Origin: Ignavibacteriaceae bacterium | Lineage (GTDB): Bacteria; Bacteroidota; Ignavibacteria; Ignavibacteriales; Ignavibacteriaceae | Length of the DNA: 64,000 nucleotides | Assembly (NCBI GenBank): GCA_008933765.1 | Contig: WBUK01000006.1 | Span: forward strand, 1-64,000 | Direction of reading: 5' to 3' | Part shown: positions 44,061 to 52,624 of the stretch, piece after piece | Position numbering within the stretch: position 1 is the first letter of the stretch | Layout: every line of letters begins with the position of its first letter | The notes under the pieces: model-generated | The model's input: the letters and a program-made list of their open reading frames with translations, nothing else | The model's database searches: none | What the model was told of the DNA's origin: nothing | Program-made: the position numbers and the translations under genes

Positions 44061-45365
44061 TTAATAAATCACTTCTTTGATAAAAACAGGTTTTTCTGTT
44101 TTGTCTTCCACTTGTTTAATCGAGCCGAGTATTCTCTTGTGTGCCGACTCAAGTTTGTCGGGGTCATCACAATCGATATACCCGATAACCGACCCCTGTT
44201 TATAGTATTCACCCACTTTAGCTTTTAGATAAACCCCCGATTTATGGTCTATTTCGTCCTCTTTTTTCATTCTTCCGGCGCCAAGTTCGATGAGCGCCAT
44301 ACCGATTTCGTAGCCGTTAATTTCGCTGACATAACCGGAATTTTCGGCATAGATGGTTTCACGGATTTTTGAAACGGGGTATCTTTCAGGGTATTTAACT
44401 GTATCAAGATCACCACCCTGAGCTTTAATTATTGCGAGGAACCTGTCGAAAGCGGAGCCATCGGCAACAAGTTTTCTCGATATTTCGACACCTTCTTCGA
44501 TGCTTTCAGCTTTTCCGCCGAGCATTATCATTGCTCCGGAAAGTGCGAATGAAATTTCGCACATATCTTCGATATATTCACCGCGTAGAATATCGATTGA
44601 TTCGTGAACCTCGAACCAGTTGCCGGATTTGAAGCCAAGTGGCTGGCTCATCTCGGTTATTAGTGCAACACACTTTTTGCCGAAACCTTCTGCAGTGCCT
44701 TTAAGGCTTTCGGCTAATTTTTTGGAATCTTCGTAACTTTGCATAAAAGCACCGGAACCGCTTTTAACATCTAAGACGAGACCATCAGTGCCTTCGGCTA
44801 ATTTTTTGCTCATAATGCTGGCGGTAATCAGCGGGATAGAAGGAACAGCGCCCACCACATCACGCAACGAGTAAAGAAGCCTGTCGGCAGGGGCAATGTT
44901 CGAAGTTTGCCCGATAATCAGCCCGCCGGGGTCTTTCATTATTTTTTTAAATTCTTCGATCTCTAATTTAGTGTTGAAGCCGGGAATCGACTCCATTTTG
45001 TCGAGTGTTCCGCCGGTGTGCCCAAGCCCTCTTCCGGAAATTTGCGGAACTTTAACTCCTGCTGCCAAAGCGATGGGACCAATAATCAAGCTGGTTTTAT
45101 CACCCACGCCGCCGGTTGAATGTTTGCCAATTTTGGGTTCAGGGATGTGGCTTAGATCGATAACTGTACCGCTGTAAAGCATTGTTCTTGTTAGAGTTAG
45201 CGTTTCTTTCGGGGAGAGCCCCCTGATAAATATTGCCATTAAAAGTGCCGAAGCCTGATAGTCAGGAATCTTTCCGGCGGTGTAAGAATTAATAAAAAAC
45301 CTTAACTCTTCATCGGTAAGTTCTAAGCCGTCTCTCTTTTTAATTATAATTTCAACCGGGTTCAT
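44061..45365 (-). CDS. Pyrimidine-nucleoside / thymidine phosphorylase
   Basis: 434 residues, usual length. It catalyses phosphorolysis of thymidine or uridine to base and (deoxy)ribose-1-phosphate. The N-terminal helical domain (LTDEELRFFINSY, DYQASALLMAIFIRGL) is followed by the phosphate-binding KHSTGGVGDKTSL, the family signature SGRGLGHTGGTLDKMESIPG, DVKSGSGAFM and the C-terminal domain. DeoA and Pdp cannot be separated by eye, so no gene symbol is given. The first enzyme of a two-gene set with the GH13 protein; divergent from mnmE. Confidence 0.95.
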   Translation of the reverse strand: MNPVEIIIKKRDGLELTDEELRFFINSYTAGKIPDYQASALLMAIFIRGLSPKETLTLTRTMLYSGTVIDLSHIPEPKIGKHSTGGVGDKTSLIIGPIALAAGVKVPQISGRGLGHTGGTLDKMESIPGFNTKLEIEEFKKIMKDPGGLIIGQTSNIAPADRLLYSLRDVVGAVPSIPLITASIMSKKLAEGTDGLVLDVKSGSGAFMQSYEDSKKLAESLKGTAEGFGKKCVALITEMSQPLGFKSGNWFEVHESIDILRGEYIEDMCEISFALSGAMIMLGGKAESIEEGVEISRKLVADGSAFDRFLAIIKAQGGDLDTVKYPERYPVSKIRETIYAENSGYVSEINGYEIGMALIELGAGRMKKEDEIDHKSGVYLKAKVGEYYKQGSVIGYIDCDDPDKLESAHKRILGSIKQVEDKTEKPVFIKEVIY

Positions 45366-45535
45366 CTAATTTCCTTTTATTTAGTCAGTAAATTTAACCA
45401 ATTTGAGTGAAATTTTCACTTAATAACGGGTTTTAAAGCCTTTTTGTCATTGGATTTAATCATTTGCGCGGGCTTTTAACTTACCGGTTTGCTTTTGTTT
45501 TTGAATACACAATGATTTGCTTATTTTTGTATGAT

Positions 45536-46951
45536 ATGATATTCAAAGAAGATACAATTACCGCAATAATAACACCTCCGGGTGTCGGCGCCGTTTCTGT
45601 TATCCGTGTAAGTGGCGAGAATGCAATACCGGTGTGCGATAAGATTTTCAGTGGTGCCTCCCGATTAGCAGATGCCAAATCCCACACGCTGAAATACGGC
45701 AAAATCATCGCTCCCGGCAGTATTTCCCACGGCAGTGTCGCTTCCAATAATAGCACCCACGGCAGTAGCGCTCACGGCGGGGAAGTGATTGACGATGTGG
45801 TTGTCTCTGTTTTCCGTGCCCCGCACTCTTATACGGGTGAAGACAGCGTTGAGATTTCGTGCCATGGAAACCCTAATATCACACGACGGATTACGGAGCT
45901 GCTTTATGACCTCGGTGTTAGAAACGCTGAAGCCGGCGAATTTACGAAACGGGCGTTTTTGAACGGCAGAATAGATCTTTCACAGGCGGAAGCCGTGATG
46001 GAGCTAATCTCTGCCCGTTCCGACGCATCTTTGCGAGGGGCACGCAACCAGCTCGATGGGCTTCTGTCTTCAAAAGTGAACGCACTGCGCAGTATGCTTA
46101 TCAACACTTCCTCTTTGGTGGAACTTGAACTCGATTTCGCCGAAGAAGATATCGAGTTTGTCGAAAGGACTGAACTTATCTCGCGAATTAACGCTATAAT
46201 CGCCGAAATTGAGGCGCTTTTGGAGTCTTATGGGTTCGGGCGCCTGATGAGAGACGGCGTGAATGTGGCGCTTGTAGGGCAGCCGAATGTGGGGAAATCT
46301 TCCCTTTTGAACTACCTGCTTAAAGAATATCGTGCGATCGTCAGTTCTATTCCGGGCACTACCCGGGATATTATCCGCGAAGAAGTTATGATCGACGGGG
46401 TACTCTTCCGGCTTTTTGATACCGCCGGAATCAGAGAAACCGAGGATGAAATTGAGATTGAAGGGGTGCGACGCAGCAGGGAAGCAGTGCAAAACGCCGA
46501 CCTTGTTCTTTTCATTAATGATGTGGTGCAGAATATTTCAGTTGATTTGTACGATGAAATACGAAGCCTAACCGACGAAAGCAAAATTCTGATTGTTCTG
46601 AATAAAATTGACCTCGACCACCCCGCATTATTAAAATCAGACATTGCTATTTCCGCAAAAACTGGTGCCGGAATCGATTCTTTGTTTTCTTTGCTGAAAG
46701 AACGGGCATTAGGAGCGCAAACTTACAGTGAGAAAAGTGCCGTTGTATCCAACTCGAGGCATTATAACTGCCTGAAACGGGCGAATGAATACCTGAAACA
46801 GGCGCTTAACTCTTCTGAATCAGCACTTAGCGGTGAATTTATATCCGTTGACCTCAGAAATGCGGAAAATGCACTCGCTGAAATCACAGGCGATATTACC
46901 ACAGATGACATTCTAAACAACATCTTTATGCACTTCTGCATCGGAAAGTGA
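45536..46951 (+). CDS. mnmE: tRNA modification GTPase MnmE
   Basis: I start at the ATG at 45536 (MIFKEDTITAIITPPGVGAV), where the family normally starts; the frame is open back to 45464 without homology. The 471-residue protein works with MnmG to make the 5-carboxymethylaminomethyl group on wobble uridine. The N-terminal formyl-THF-binding domain contains a Ser/His/Asn/Gly insertion (about residues 60-82, encoded near 45712-45784). The G domain shows GQPNVGKSSLLN, DTAGIRETEDEIE and NKID, and the protein ends in the catalytic CIGK. Divergent from the phosphorylase gene across 170 bp. Confidence 0.96.
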   Translation: MIFKEDTITAIITPPGVGAVSVIRVSGENAIPVCDKIFSGASRLADAKSHTLKYGKIIAPGSISHGSVASNNSTHGSSAHGGEVIDDVVVSVFRAPHSYTGEDSVEISCHGNPNITRRITELLYDLGVRNAEAGEFTKRAFLNGRIDLSQAEAVMELISARSDASLRGARNQLDGLLSSKVNALRSMLINTSSLVELELDFAEEDIEFVERTELISRINAIIAEIEALLESYGFGRLMRDGVNVALVGQPNVGKSSLLNYLLKEYRAIVSSIPGTTRDIIREEVMIDGVLFRLFDTAGIRETEDEIEIEGVRRSREAVQNADLVLFINDVVQNISVDLYDEIRSLTDESKILIVLNKIDLDHPALLKSDIAISAKTGAGIDSLFSLLKERALGAQTYSEKSAVVSNSRHYNCLKRANEYLKQALNSSESALSGEFISVDLRNAENALAEITGDITTDDILNNIFMHFCIGK

Positions 46952-46952
46952 G

Positions 46953-47070
46953 TTTTTTTTGGTGGGGGCTTTTACAGCTTTTTTTGGTGGGGGCTTTTAC
47001 AGCTTTTAATTGAAGGTCTTTTACAACTTTTTATACAAGGGGCTTTTTCAGCTTTTTTAGTGGGGTCTGA
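46953..47070. repeat. Degenerate 25-bp tandem repeat after mnmE
   Basis: ggtgggggcttttacagctt occurs at 46961 and 46986. Weaker copies follow: aggtcttttacaac near 47014, ggggctttttcagc near 47039 and tggggtctga near 47061. It begins about 10 bp after the mnmE stop and is T-rich between the G blocks. Confidence 0.75.
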
Positions 47071-47842
47071 TAGTTTTCCCCTTTGAGGTGCCTTCTCCGG
47101 TTTTATACTGCAATATTTTTATTCTCCGTTTCTATTTTAATACTTTATTTTATTATTTAATCCATTTTCAGCAATTTATTTACTATTTTGATAATTGGCT
47201 GATATATGTCCCTTTTTCGAATCATCGGATATTATAAGAAATTTTAGTACCGGTGATAACCACAAAAGGATTTAGAGTTTTTCTGAGTACTTAACCACCC
47301 AAACCGGCAGGTTCACTTTGTAAACTATTAAGTGCAGGCTGAAAGTTAAATCTTCTTTAACTTGTATCCACTATTTGCCGGAAAAACAACCTGCTAAACG
47401 CAGCATGAAAATTAGCCTTTTCTGATTTGACCGTTTTTAGTTGAAAGAGATGAAAAGTTAAACACAACAAGAAAGTTTAATTCCGCTTGTTTTAACTAAC
47501 CAAATGGAGCCGGTAACAGGCACAATACACTAACCTGTAACCTACAGAACAAATGTTTCGCTCAGAAATGATTATTTTTGCGTAGTAAAAATTTGGAAGC
47601 ACGAACATTTTTTCTCTGATTAACTCTCGCTATTCGGCAAGGTTCTGCAACATATCGGCAAATCACGAACTCTGATCTACCCTTTAGCCATTTCAGCTAA
47701 TCATTTCCTGACAAATGTGATGCTGCCCGGAAAATGTATTGTTACTTCGCAAACAAGCGGCATCTTTAGAAAAAGATTACTAATTGATAAATGCTGCAAA
47801 AAGCAATCACTTAGATTCAATCAACCGGCAGGAAATCAAAAT

Positions 47843-47858
47843 TGTTTCACATGAAACA
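47843..47858. promoter_or_regulatory. parS-like site 1
   Basis: tgtttcacatgaaaca differs at one position from the ParB-binding consensus TGTTTCACGTGAAACA. It lies in the gene-free region 100 bp before mnmG. Confidence 0.65.
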
Positions 47859-47931
47859 AATCAGAATTGACAGGTGTTTTAACCTCTGCATGACAGAGAA
47901 AAATTTTTTGCAAAACTTTTAACTATAAAAA

Positions 47932-47947
47932 TGTTTCACATGAAACA
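47932..47947. promoter_or_regulatory. parS-like site 2, next to the mnmG start
   Basis: A second, identical tgtttcacatgaaaca, 89 bp after the first. It ends 11 bases before the mnmG ATG, where a ribosome site would usually lie; no Shine-Dalgarno sequence is visible. Confidence 0.65.
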
Positions 47948-47958
47948 AATAACACGCT

Positions 47959-50139
47959 ATGCGCAAATATGATGTAATTGTAGTAGGCGGGGGCCACGCC
48001 GGGATCGAGGCTTCAGTTGCGGCTGCACGCTTAGGCTGCAGCACAGCATTAGTAACGATGGACAAAAACGCTTCGGGACGCCTTTCCTGCAACCCGGCGA
48101 TTGGAGGAACCGCAAAGGGGCACTTAGTAAGGGAAATTGACGCACTCGGCGGTGTAATGGGTGAAATAGCGGATAAATCGGGGATACAATTCAGAATTTT
48201 AAACAGAAGTAAGGGGCCCGCTGTTTGGTCACCAAGGGCACAGAACGACAGAAAGATTTACAGCCGTGTTGCCGTTGAGGTGCTTGACAGCGTTCAAAAC
48301 CTTGAAATCATCGCCGAATCAATAGTTGACATTAAGATTACGAACGGAATACTTGAGGGGGTGGTAACCGCTAACGGTGAGGAAATTGCCGCAAAAGCTG
48401 TGATTCTTTCCTCGGGCACCTTCCTGAACGGTTTAATGCACACGGGGCTTAACGCTACGCCCGGTGGAAGATTCGGTGAAAAACCGGCAACGGGAATTAC
48501 GGAGTCTCTGATAAAAGCAGGCTTTGAGTCGGGCAGACTTAAAACCGGCACCCCTCCACGGCTACACAGAGATTCGATAAACTGGGATATTCTTGAAGTG
48601 CAGCCGGGGGATGACGACCCCGTTCCTTTTTCCGACCGGACCGATAAAAGCCTTTTTCCGTTTCTTCTGCAGGTGGTTTGCCACATTTCCTACACCGACG
48701 AAACGGTTCACAAAATACTTGAAAAGGGCTTCGACCGCTCCCCAATGTTCACGGGCAGAATACAGGGGACGGGACCCAGATACTGCCCATCGATTGAGGA
48801 TAAAATCGTTCGTTTCGCAGATAAACCGAGGCACCATCTATTCTTAGAACCCGAAGGGTTAGATTCTGAGTTGATTTATCTGAACGGTTTTTCCTCATCG
48901 CTGCCGGAAGAGATACAGTTCGAGGCACTAAAAAAAGTTAAAGGGTTAGAGGAGGTAGTGATGGTTCGCCCCGGTTACGCTGTGGAATATGATTTCTTCC
49001 CACCACACCAAATTGATTTGACTATGGAGACAAAAAGGGTGAAGGGGCTGTATTTCGCAGGACAAATAAACGGAACTTCAGGCTATGAGGAAGCGGCGGC
49101 TCAGGGGCTGATGGCTGGTATTAATGCAGCACTTAAAATTAAGGGCGAGCCTGAGTTTGTGCTAAAAAGAAGCGACGCTTACATCGGGGTGCTGATTGAC
49201 GATTTAGTAGGCAAATCAACTTTAGAACCTTACAGAATGTTCACCTCCCGTGCGGAACACAGGTTGCTTTTAAGGCCTGATAACGCCGATATCCGTCTTT
49301 CCGGATTTGGACACAGAATTGGGCTAATTACCGACGATGAGCTTAAAAGGGTGAACGATAAGATTAAAAAAATAAGCACAGGTTTAGAACTTGCGAATAA
49401 AGTTAAGATTACACCCGATAATGTTAATCCCTATTTGGAAAGTGTAGGTCCTTCACCGCTTAAGTTTACTGAAACATTGGAGAAAGTTATTAAACGCCCG
49501 GAGGTTGATGCTTTTGAACTGGGGAAAATTCTAAACACAACAAAAAACGGTAACGGCAACTCAACTTCTGATAAGGGGCATTCAGAAAGCGATAAAATTG
49601 AAACCGGCTCTTCACATGCTGATCTTAACAACACTAACCCGGAAACAAGAACAATATCTGAGTTTAAAAGGGGTACTATTTTTTCATCGGCTGATCTTAA
49701 CGACACTAACCCGGAAAACAGAGGAACCGTTGAATTAAACCGACCAAACACCGGAATGAATGGGAATGAAGAGCAAAATCCGGAAGCGGCACAAACCCCT
49801 GAAACAAAATCTGAAAACCCGGTGTTTGATATATCAGACAAAGCAAACCGTGAAGAGATAAAAAATCTTTTAAGTGATAAAGAGGTTGCATTTCAAATTG
49901 AACTTGAAATCAAATACGACGGCTACATCCAAAGGCAGAAAGAAACCGTTGCAAGATTTGAAAAATACGAGGAACTTGTTATTCCAACGAGTATAAATTA
50001 TAAAAATATATCCTCACTATCAAACGAAAGTCGTGAGAAATTATCAAAGGTGCAGCCCAGAAATATCGGGCAGGCAAGCCGGATTTCGGGCGTTACTCCT
50101 TCTGATATTTCTATCTTAATGGTATATTTGAAGAAATGA
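47959..50139 (+). CDS. mnmG: tRNA uridine-5-carboxymethylaminomethyl modification enzyme MnmG (GidA)
   Basis: 726 residues, about 100 longer than usual. The FAD-binding motif is YDVIVVGGGHAGIEASVAAA at the N-terminus. The family signatures GPKYCPSI-like GTGPRYCPSIEDKI and the stretch FAGQINGTSGYEEAAAQG are present, as is the tail ending RISGVTPSDISILMVYLK. The extra length is a low-complexity, Asn/Ser/Thr/Glu-rich insertion (about residues 525-630) holding two copies of SADLNxTNPE, between the FAD part and the C-terminal helical domain. With MnmE it modifies wobble uridine in tRNA. First gene of mnmG-rsmG-murQ-PAP2. Confidence 0.96.
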   Translation: MRKYDVIVVGGGHAGIEASVAAARLGCSTALVTMDKNASGRLSCNPAIGGTAKGHLVREIDALGGVMGEIADKSGIQFRILNRSKGPAVWSPRAQNDRKIYSRVAVEVLDSVQNLEIIAESIVDIKITNGILEGVVTANGEEIAAKAVILSSGTFLNGLMHTGLNATPGGRFGEKPATGITESLIKAGFESGRLKTGTPPRLHRDSINWDILEVQPGDDDPVPFSDRTDKSLFPFLLQVVCHISYTDETVHKILEKGFDRSPMFTGRIQGTGPRYCPSIEDKIVRFADKPRHHLFLEPEGLDSELIYLNGFSSSLPEEIQFEALKKVKGLEEVVMVRPGYAVEYDFFPPHQIDLTMETKRVKGLYFAGQINGTSGYEEAAAQGLMAGINAALKIKGEPEFVLKRSDAYIGVLIDDLVGKSTLEPYRMFTSRAEHRLLLRPDNADIRLSGFGHRIGLITDDELKRVNDKIKKISTGLELANKVKITPDNVNPYLESVGPSPLKFTETLEKVIKRPEVDAFELGKILNTTKNGNGNSTSDKGHSESDKIETGSSHADLNNTNPETRTISEFKRGTIFSSADLNDTNPENRGTVELNRPNTGMNGNEEQNPEAAQTPETKSENPVFDISDKANREEIKNLLSDKEVAFQIELEIKYDGYIQRQKETVARFEKYEELVIPTSINYKNISSLSNESREKLSKVQPRNIGQASRISGVTPSDISILMVYLKK
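49545..49850 (+). repeat. Low-complexity insertion with direct repeat inside mnmG
   Basis: gctgatcttaacaacactaa (49618) and gctgatcttaacgacactaa (49690) with the following cccggaaa are a 72-bp-spaced duplication. The surrounding 300 bp encode a hydrophilic insertion absent from typical MnmG. Confidence 0.75.
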
Positions 50140-50161
50140 TTTCTGTTTTTTCGGAGAGTTA

Positions 50162-50842
50162 TTGATATTAGATGATACTTATTTAAGAGAGTTAACCCAT
50201 TTTTTTTGGGAGAACGACAAAAATCCGGATGAAGGTACACTAAGCAGGCTTACTCACTACACTCGTATGCTTGTAGAAAAGAATAAAGACCTTAACCTTA
50301 TTTCACGCAAAGATATAGAAAATGTAGTCGAAAATCACATTTTTATCTCCGCTTTTATTACCAACTTCATACCGGAGCGGGCATCAGCCTTTCTTGATAT
50401 TGGCACGGGAGCTGGCTTGCCCGGCATACCTTTCGCTATTCTTCGCCCTGACCTTCCGGGCGTTTTAGTCGATTCGATTTCGAAAAAAACCAATGCTGTA
50501 AGAGAGTTTGTAGAAAAACTGATGCTACGAAATGTAATGGTAGAAAACAGCAGGGTTGAAGCACTTGATTTTGTGAAAAAATACGCCGGTAAATTTGACA
50601 TTATTATCAGTCGTGCAACTGTTGATATTTTAACTTTGGTGAGGTATTCACTGCCGTTAATCAAAGAGAAAGCGGCACTTCTTCTGCTTAAAGGCGGGGA
50701 TATCGACGAGGAATTTAGGGTTGCCCGCGAAAAATACGGTTATATGTTCAAAAGGTCAACCATTTACGAATTAAAATACAAACCAACAAACACAAAAAAC
50801 GAAAAAGGGAAAAAACTCGTTTACCTGGAGCTTTACAAATGA
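50162..50842 (+). CDS. rsmG: 16S rRNA (guanine527-N7)-methyltransferase RsmG (GidB)
   Basis: 226 residues from a TTG with ggagag 6 bases upstream, 22 bp after mnmG. The S-adenosylmethionine motif is FLDIGTGAGLPGIPFAI. NKDLNLISRKDIENVVENHI and FDIIISRATVDILTLVRY are also typical. It methylates G527 of 16S rRNA; loss gives low-level streptomycin resistance in other bacteria. The mnmG-rsmG pair is one of the most conserved gene neighbours near bacterial origins. Its last four bases overlap murQ. Confidence 0.96.
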   Translation: MILDDTYLRELTHFFWENDKNPDEGTLSRLTHYTRMLVEKNKDLNLISRKDIENVVENHIFISAFITNFIPERASAFLDIGTGAGLPGIPFAILRPDLPGVLVDSISKKTNAVREFVEKLMLRNVMVENSRVEALDFVKKYAGKFDIIISRATVDILTLVRYSLPLIKEKAALLLLKGGDIDEEFRVAREKYGYMFKRSTIYELKYKPTNTKNEKGKKLVYLELYK

Positions 50843-51777
50843 TACTTAACGGAACCGATCAGTCACTTTTTAACGAAATTTCTAAATTAGCCACCGAACA
50901 GCGCAACCCGAGATCAACGGATATTGACAACGCCTCGGCGATTGAAATCCTGCGCATAATAAACGAAGAGGATAAAACCGTGCCGATGGCAGTGGAATTG
51001 GAGATCCCCTGGATAGCAAAAGCTGTTGAAGCTGTGGTTAAGGCACTTAAAAGTGGCGGAAGGCTGCTCTATTTTGGAGCAGGAACTTCCGGGCGGCTTG
51101 GAGTGGTTGACGCCTCGGAGTGCCCCCCGACTTTTGGAACACCTTACGGTATGATCGAAGGCTATATCGCCGGAGGAGTCGAGGCAATGTTTCGTGCGCA
51201 GGAAGGTGCAGAAGATTTTGAAGAAAACGGCGCAAAAGATGTGATTAAAGCGGGGGTTACCGCAAAAGATGTGGTGTGTGGAATTGCCGCAAGCCGCAGA
51301 ACCCCCTATGTGATTGGTGCGGTGAAAAAAGCGAAAGAGCTTGGCGCAACCACTGTTTACATCACATGCACACCGCGAGAAGCGTTTAACATTCCTGAGG
51401 TGGATATCCCGATTTGCCCTTATGTGGGTCCGGAAGTGGTAATGGGTTCAACCCGGATGAAAAGCGGCACAGCACAGAAGTTGGTGCTGAATATGCTCAC
51501 CACCACTTCGTTAGTCAGAATGGGGAAGACCTACGAAAACATGATGATCGATCTCCAGATGACAAACAAAAAATTGGTGGAGAGAGCGAAAAGAATTGTA
51601 ATGACAATAACCGGTGTCTCGTATGATGAAGCCACGGAATATCTTACCGAAGCCGATGGTCATGTTAAAACGGCACTGGTTATGATAAAAGCGAATGTAA
51701 CTGCCGATGAAGCAAGAAAACGCTTGGAAAAAACCGAAGGCTTTGTAAGAAAAGCCATAAATTTAGTTGATTACTAA
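50839..51777 (+). CDS. murQ: N-acetylmuramic acid 6-phosphate etherase
   Basis: 312 residues; the ATG overlaps the rsmG stop. The enzyme splits the lactyl ether of MurNAc-6-phosphate during cell-wall recycling. Visible features are TEQRNPRSTDIDNAS at the N-terminus, the SIS-domain stretch FGAGTSGRLGVVDASECPPT with the catalytic Glu, and GPEVVMGSTRMKSGTAQKLV. Full length. No anmK or MurNAc transporter gene is in the window. Confidence 0.97.
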   Translation: MILNGTDQSLFNEISKLATEQRNPRSTDIDNASAIEILRIINEEDKTVPMAVELEIPWIAKAVEAVVKALKSGGRLLYFGAGTSGRLGVVDASECPPTFGTPYGMIEGYIAGGVEAMFRAQEGAEDFEENGAKDVIKAGVTAKDVVCGIAASRRTPYVIGAVKKAKELGATTVYITCTPREAFNIPEVDIPICPYVGPEVVMGSTRMKSGTAQKLVLNMLTTTSLVRMGKTYENMMIDLQMTNKKLVERAKRIVMTITGVSYDEATEYLTEADGHVKTALVMIKANVTADEARKRLEKTEGFVRKAINLVDY

Positions 51778-52534
51778 CAAACTAAACAGACTTTTTATAT
51801 TATTTATTTTATTATTTACTTCCGGTATATCCCAGAACTCTGATAACACAGATTGGGAAAAGTTCGGAAAGTACGGGGAGAGTATTTTAAATTCCGCTAC
51901 CCGTTTCAACAACAACGATCTCGTAAACTACGGAATTGTTGCCGCCTCCACCGCTCTTGCTTACCAAATTGACGAAAAAACCAAATTTTTCTTCAGGGAT
52001 GAAATGCCACCGTTCCCTAAACCTCTTTCGGTAATAAACGAGTATTCTATTGCCGGGTTGTTTGCGGTTGCCGGAGGGTTGTACATTCACGGCAGGCTCG
52101 CCGATAACGAAAAAAACAGAGAACTTGGTTTGCGCTTGGGGTCAGCACTGATTTACTCTGAGGCTATTACGGGATTATTGAAAGTGATAATCGGAAGAGA
52201 GCGACCGACAATATCGGATGATAACTCAAATTTCCACTTTTTCCGGACATCATGGGACAACACTTCTTTCCCCTCGGGGCACGCAACCGCATGGATGGCA
52301 TTCGCTTCGGTGATGGCGCTTTCGACCGACAACGACTTTGAACGGGGGGTTTACTGGACGCTCGCAGGCGTGATGACGCTCGAAAGAATTTACAACCGGC
52401 ATCACTGGCTTTCTGATGTGGTGTTCGGTGGTGCAATTGGCTACTTTACCGGAAACCTGATCGGTTCGAAAGAAAAGGGCGAGGGCGCACCTCCTGTGTT
52501 CGTTCCGATGATTAACTTAACGATTGGGTTGTGA
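51767..52534 (+). CDS. Exported PAP2-family phosphatase
   Basis: 255 residues from a TTG inside the murQ end (11-base overlap), starting with a signal peptide (LFILFILLFTSGISQ). The three PAP2 motifs are present: KVIIGRERPT, SFPSGHATAWMAF and RIYNRHHWLSDVVFGG. Members dephosphorylate lipid phosphates such as undecaprenyl pyrophosphate, phosphatidic acid or lipid A. Hydrophobic helices surround the motifs. Overlap with murQ suggests translational coupling and a cell-envelope role (inference). Confidence 0.92.
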   Translation: MITNKLNRLFILFILLFTSGISQNSDNTDWEKFGKYGESILNSATRFNNNDLVNYGIVAASTALAYQIDEKTKFFFRDEMPPFPKPLSVINEYSIAGLFAVAGGLYIHGRLADNEKNRELGLRLGSALIYSEAITGLLKVIIGRERPTISDDNSNFHFFRTSWDNTSFPSGHATAWMAFASVMALSTDNDFERGVYWTLAGVMTLERIYNRHHWLSDVVFGGAIGYFTGNLIGSKEKGEGAPPVFVPMINLTIGL

Positions 52535-52624
52535 GGCAACCTCGATCCGGTTGTGGAATGCCCCGGCAAGTTGAAATTAATAAAGATATGAAACCAAAAA
52601 AAATAATTCGACGCAGGTTGTGAG

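Larger units (their letters stand above)
46952..47958. other. 1-kb gene-free region before mnmG, candidate origin/partition region
   Basis: No coding frame is seen. From left to right it has a 25-bp degenerate tandem repeat (46953-47070) and a very A/T-rich block (about 47100-47180) that could unwind easily. Next come three same-direction 7-of-9 matches to the DnaA box TTATCCACA (47256-47264 ataaccaca, 47291-47299 ttaaccacc, 47364-47372 gtatccact), then two parS-like sites. mnmG and rsmG are next to oriC in many bacteria. dnaA is not in the window and no perfect DnaA box is present, so the origin call is a hypothesis. Confidence 0.35.
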
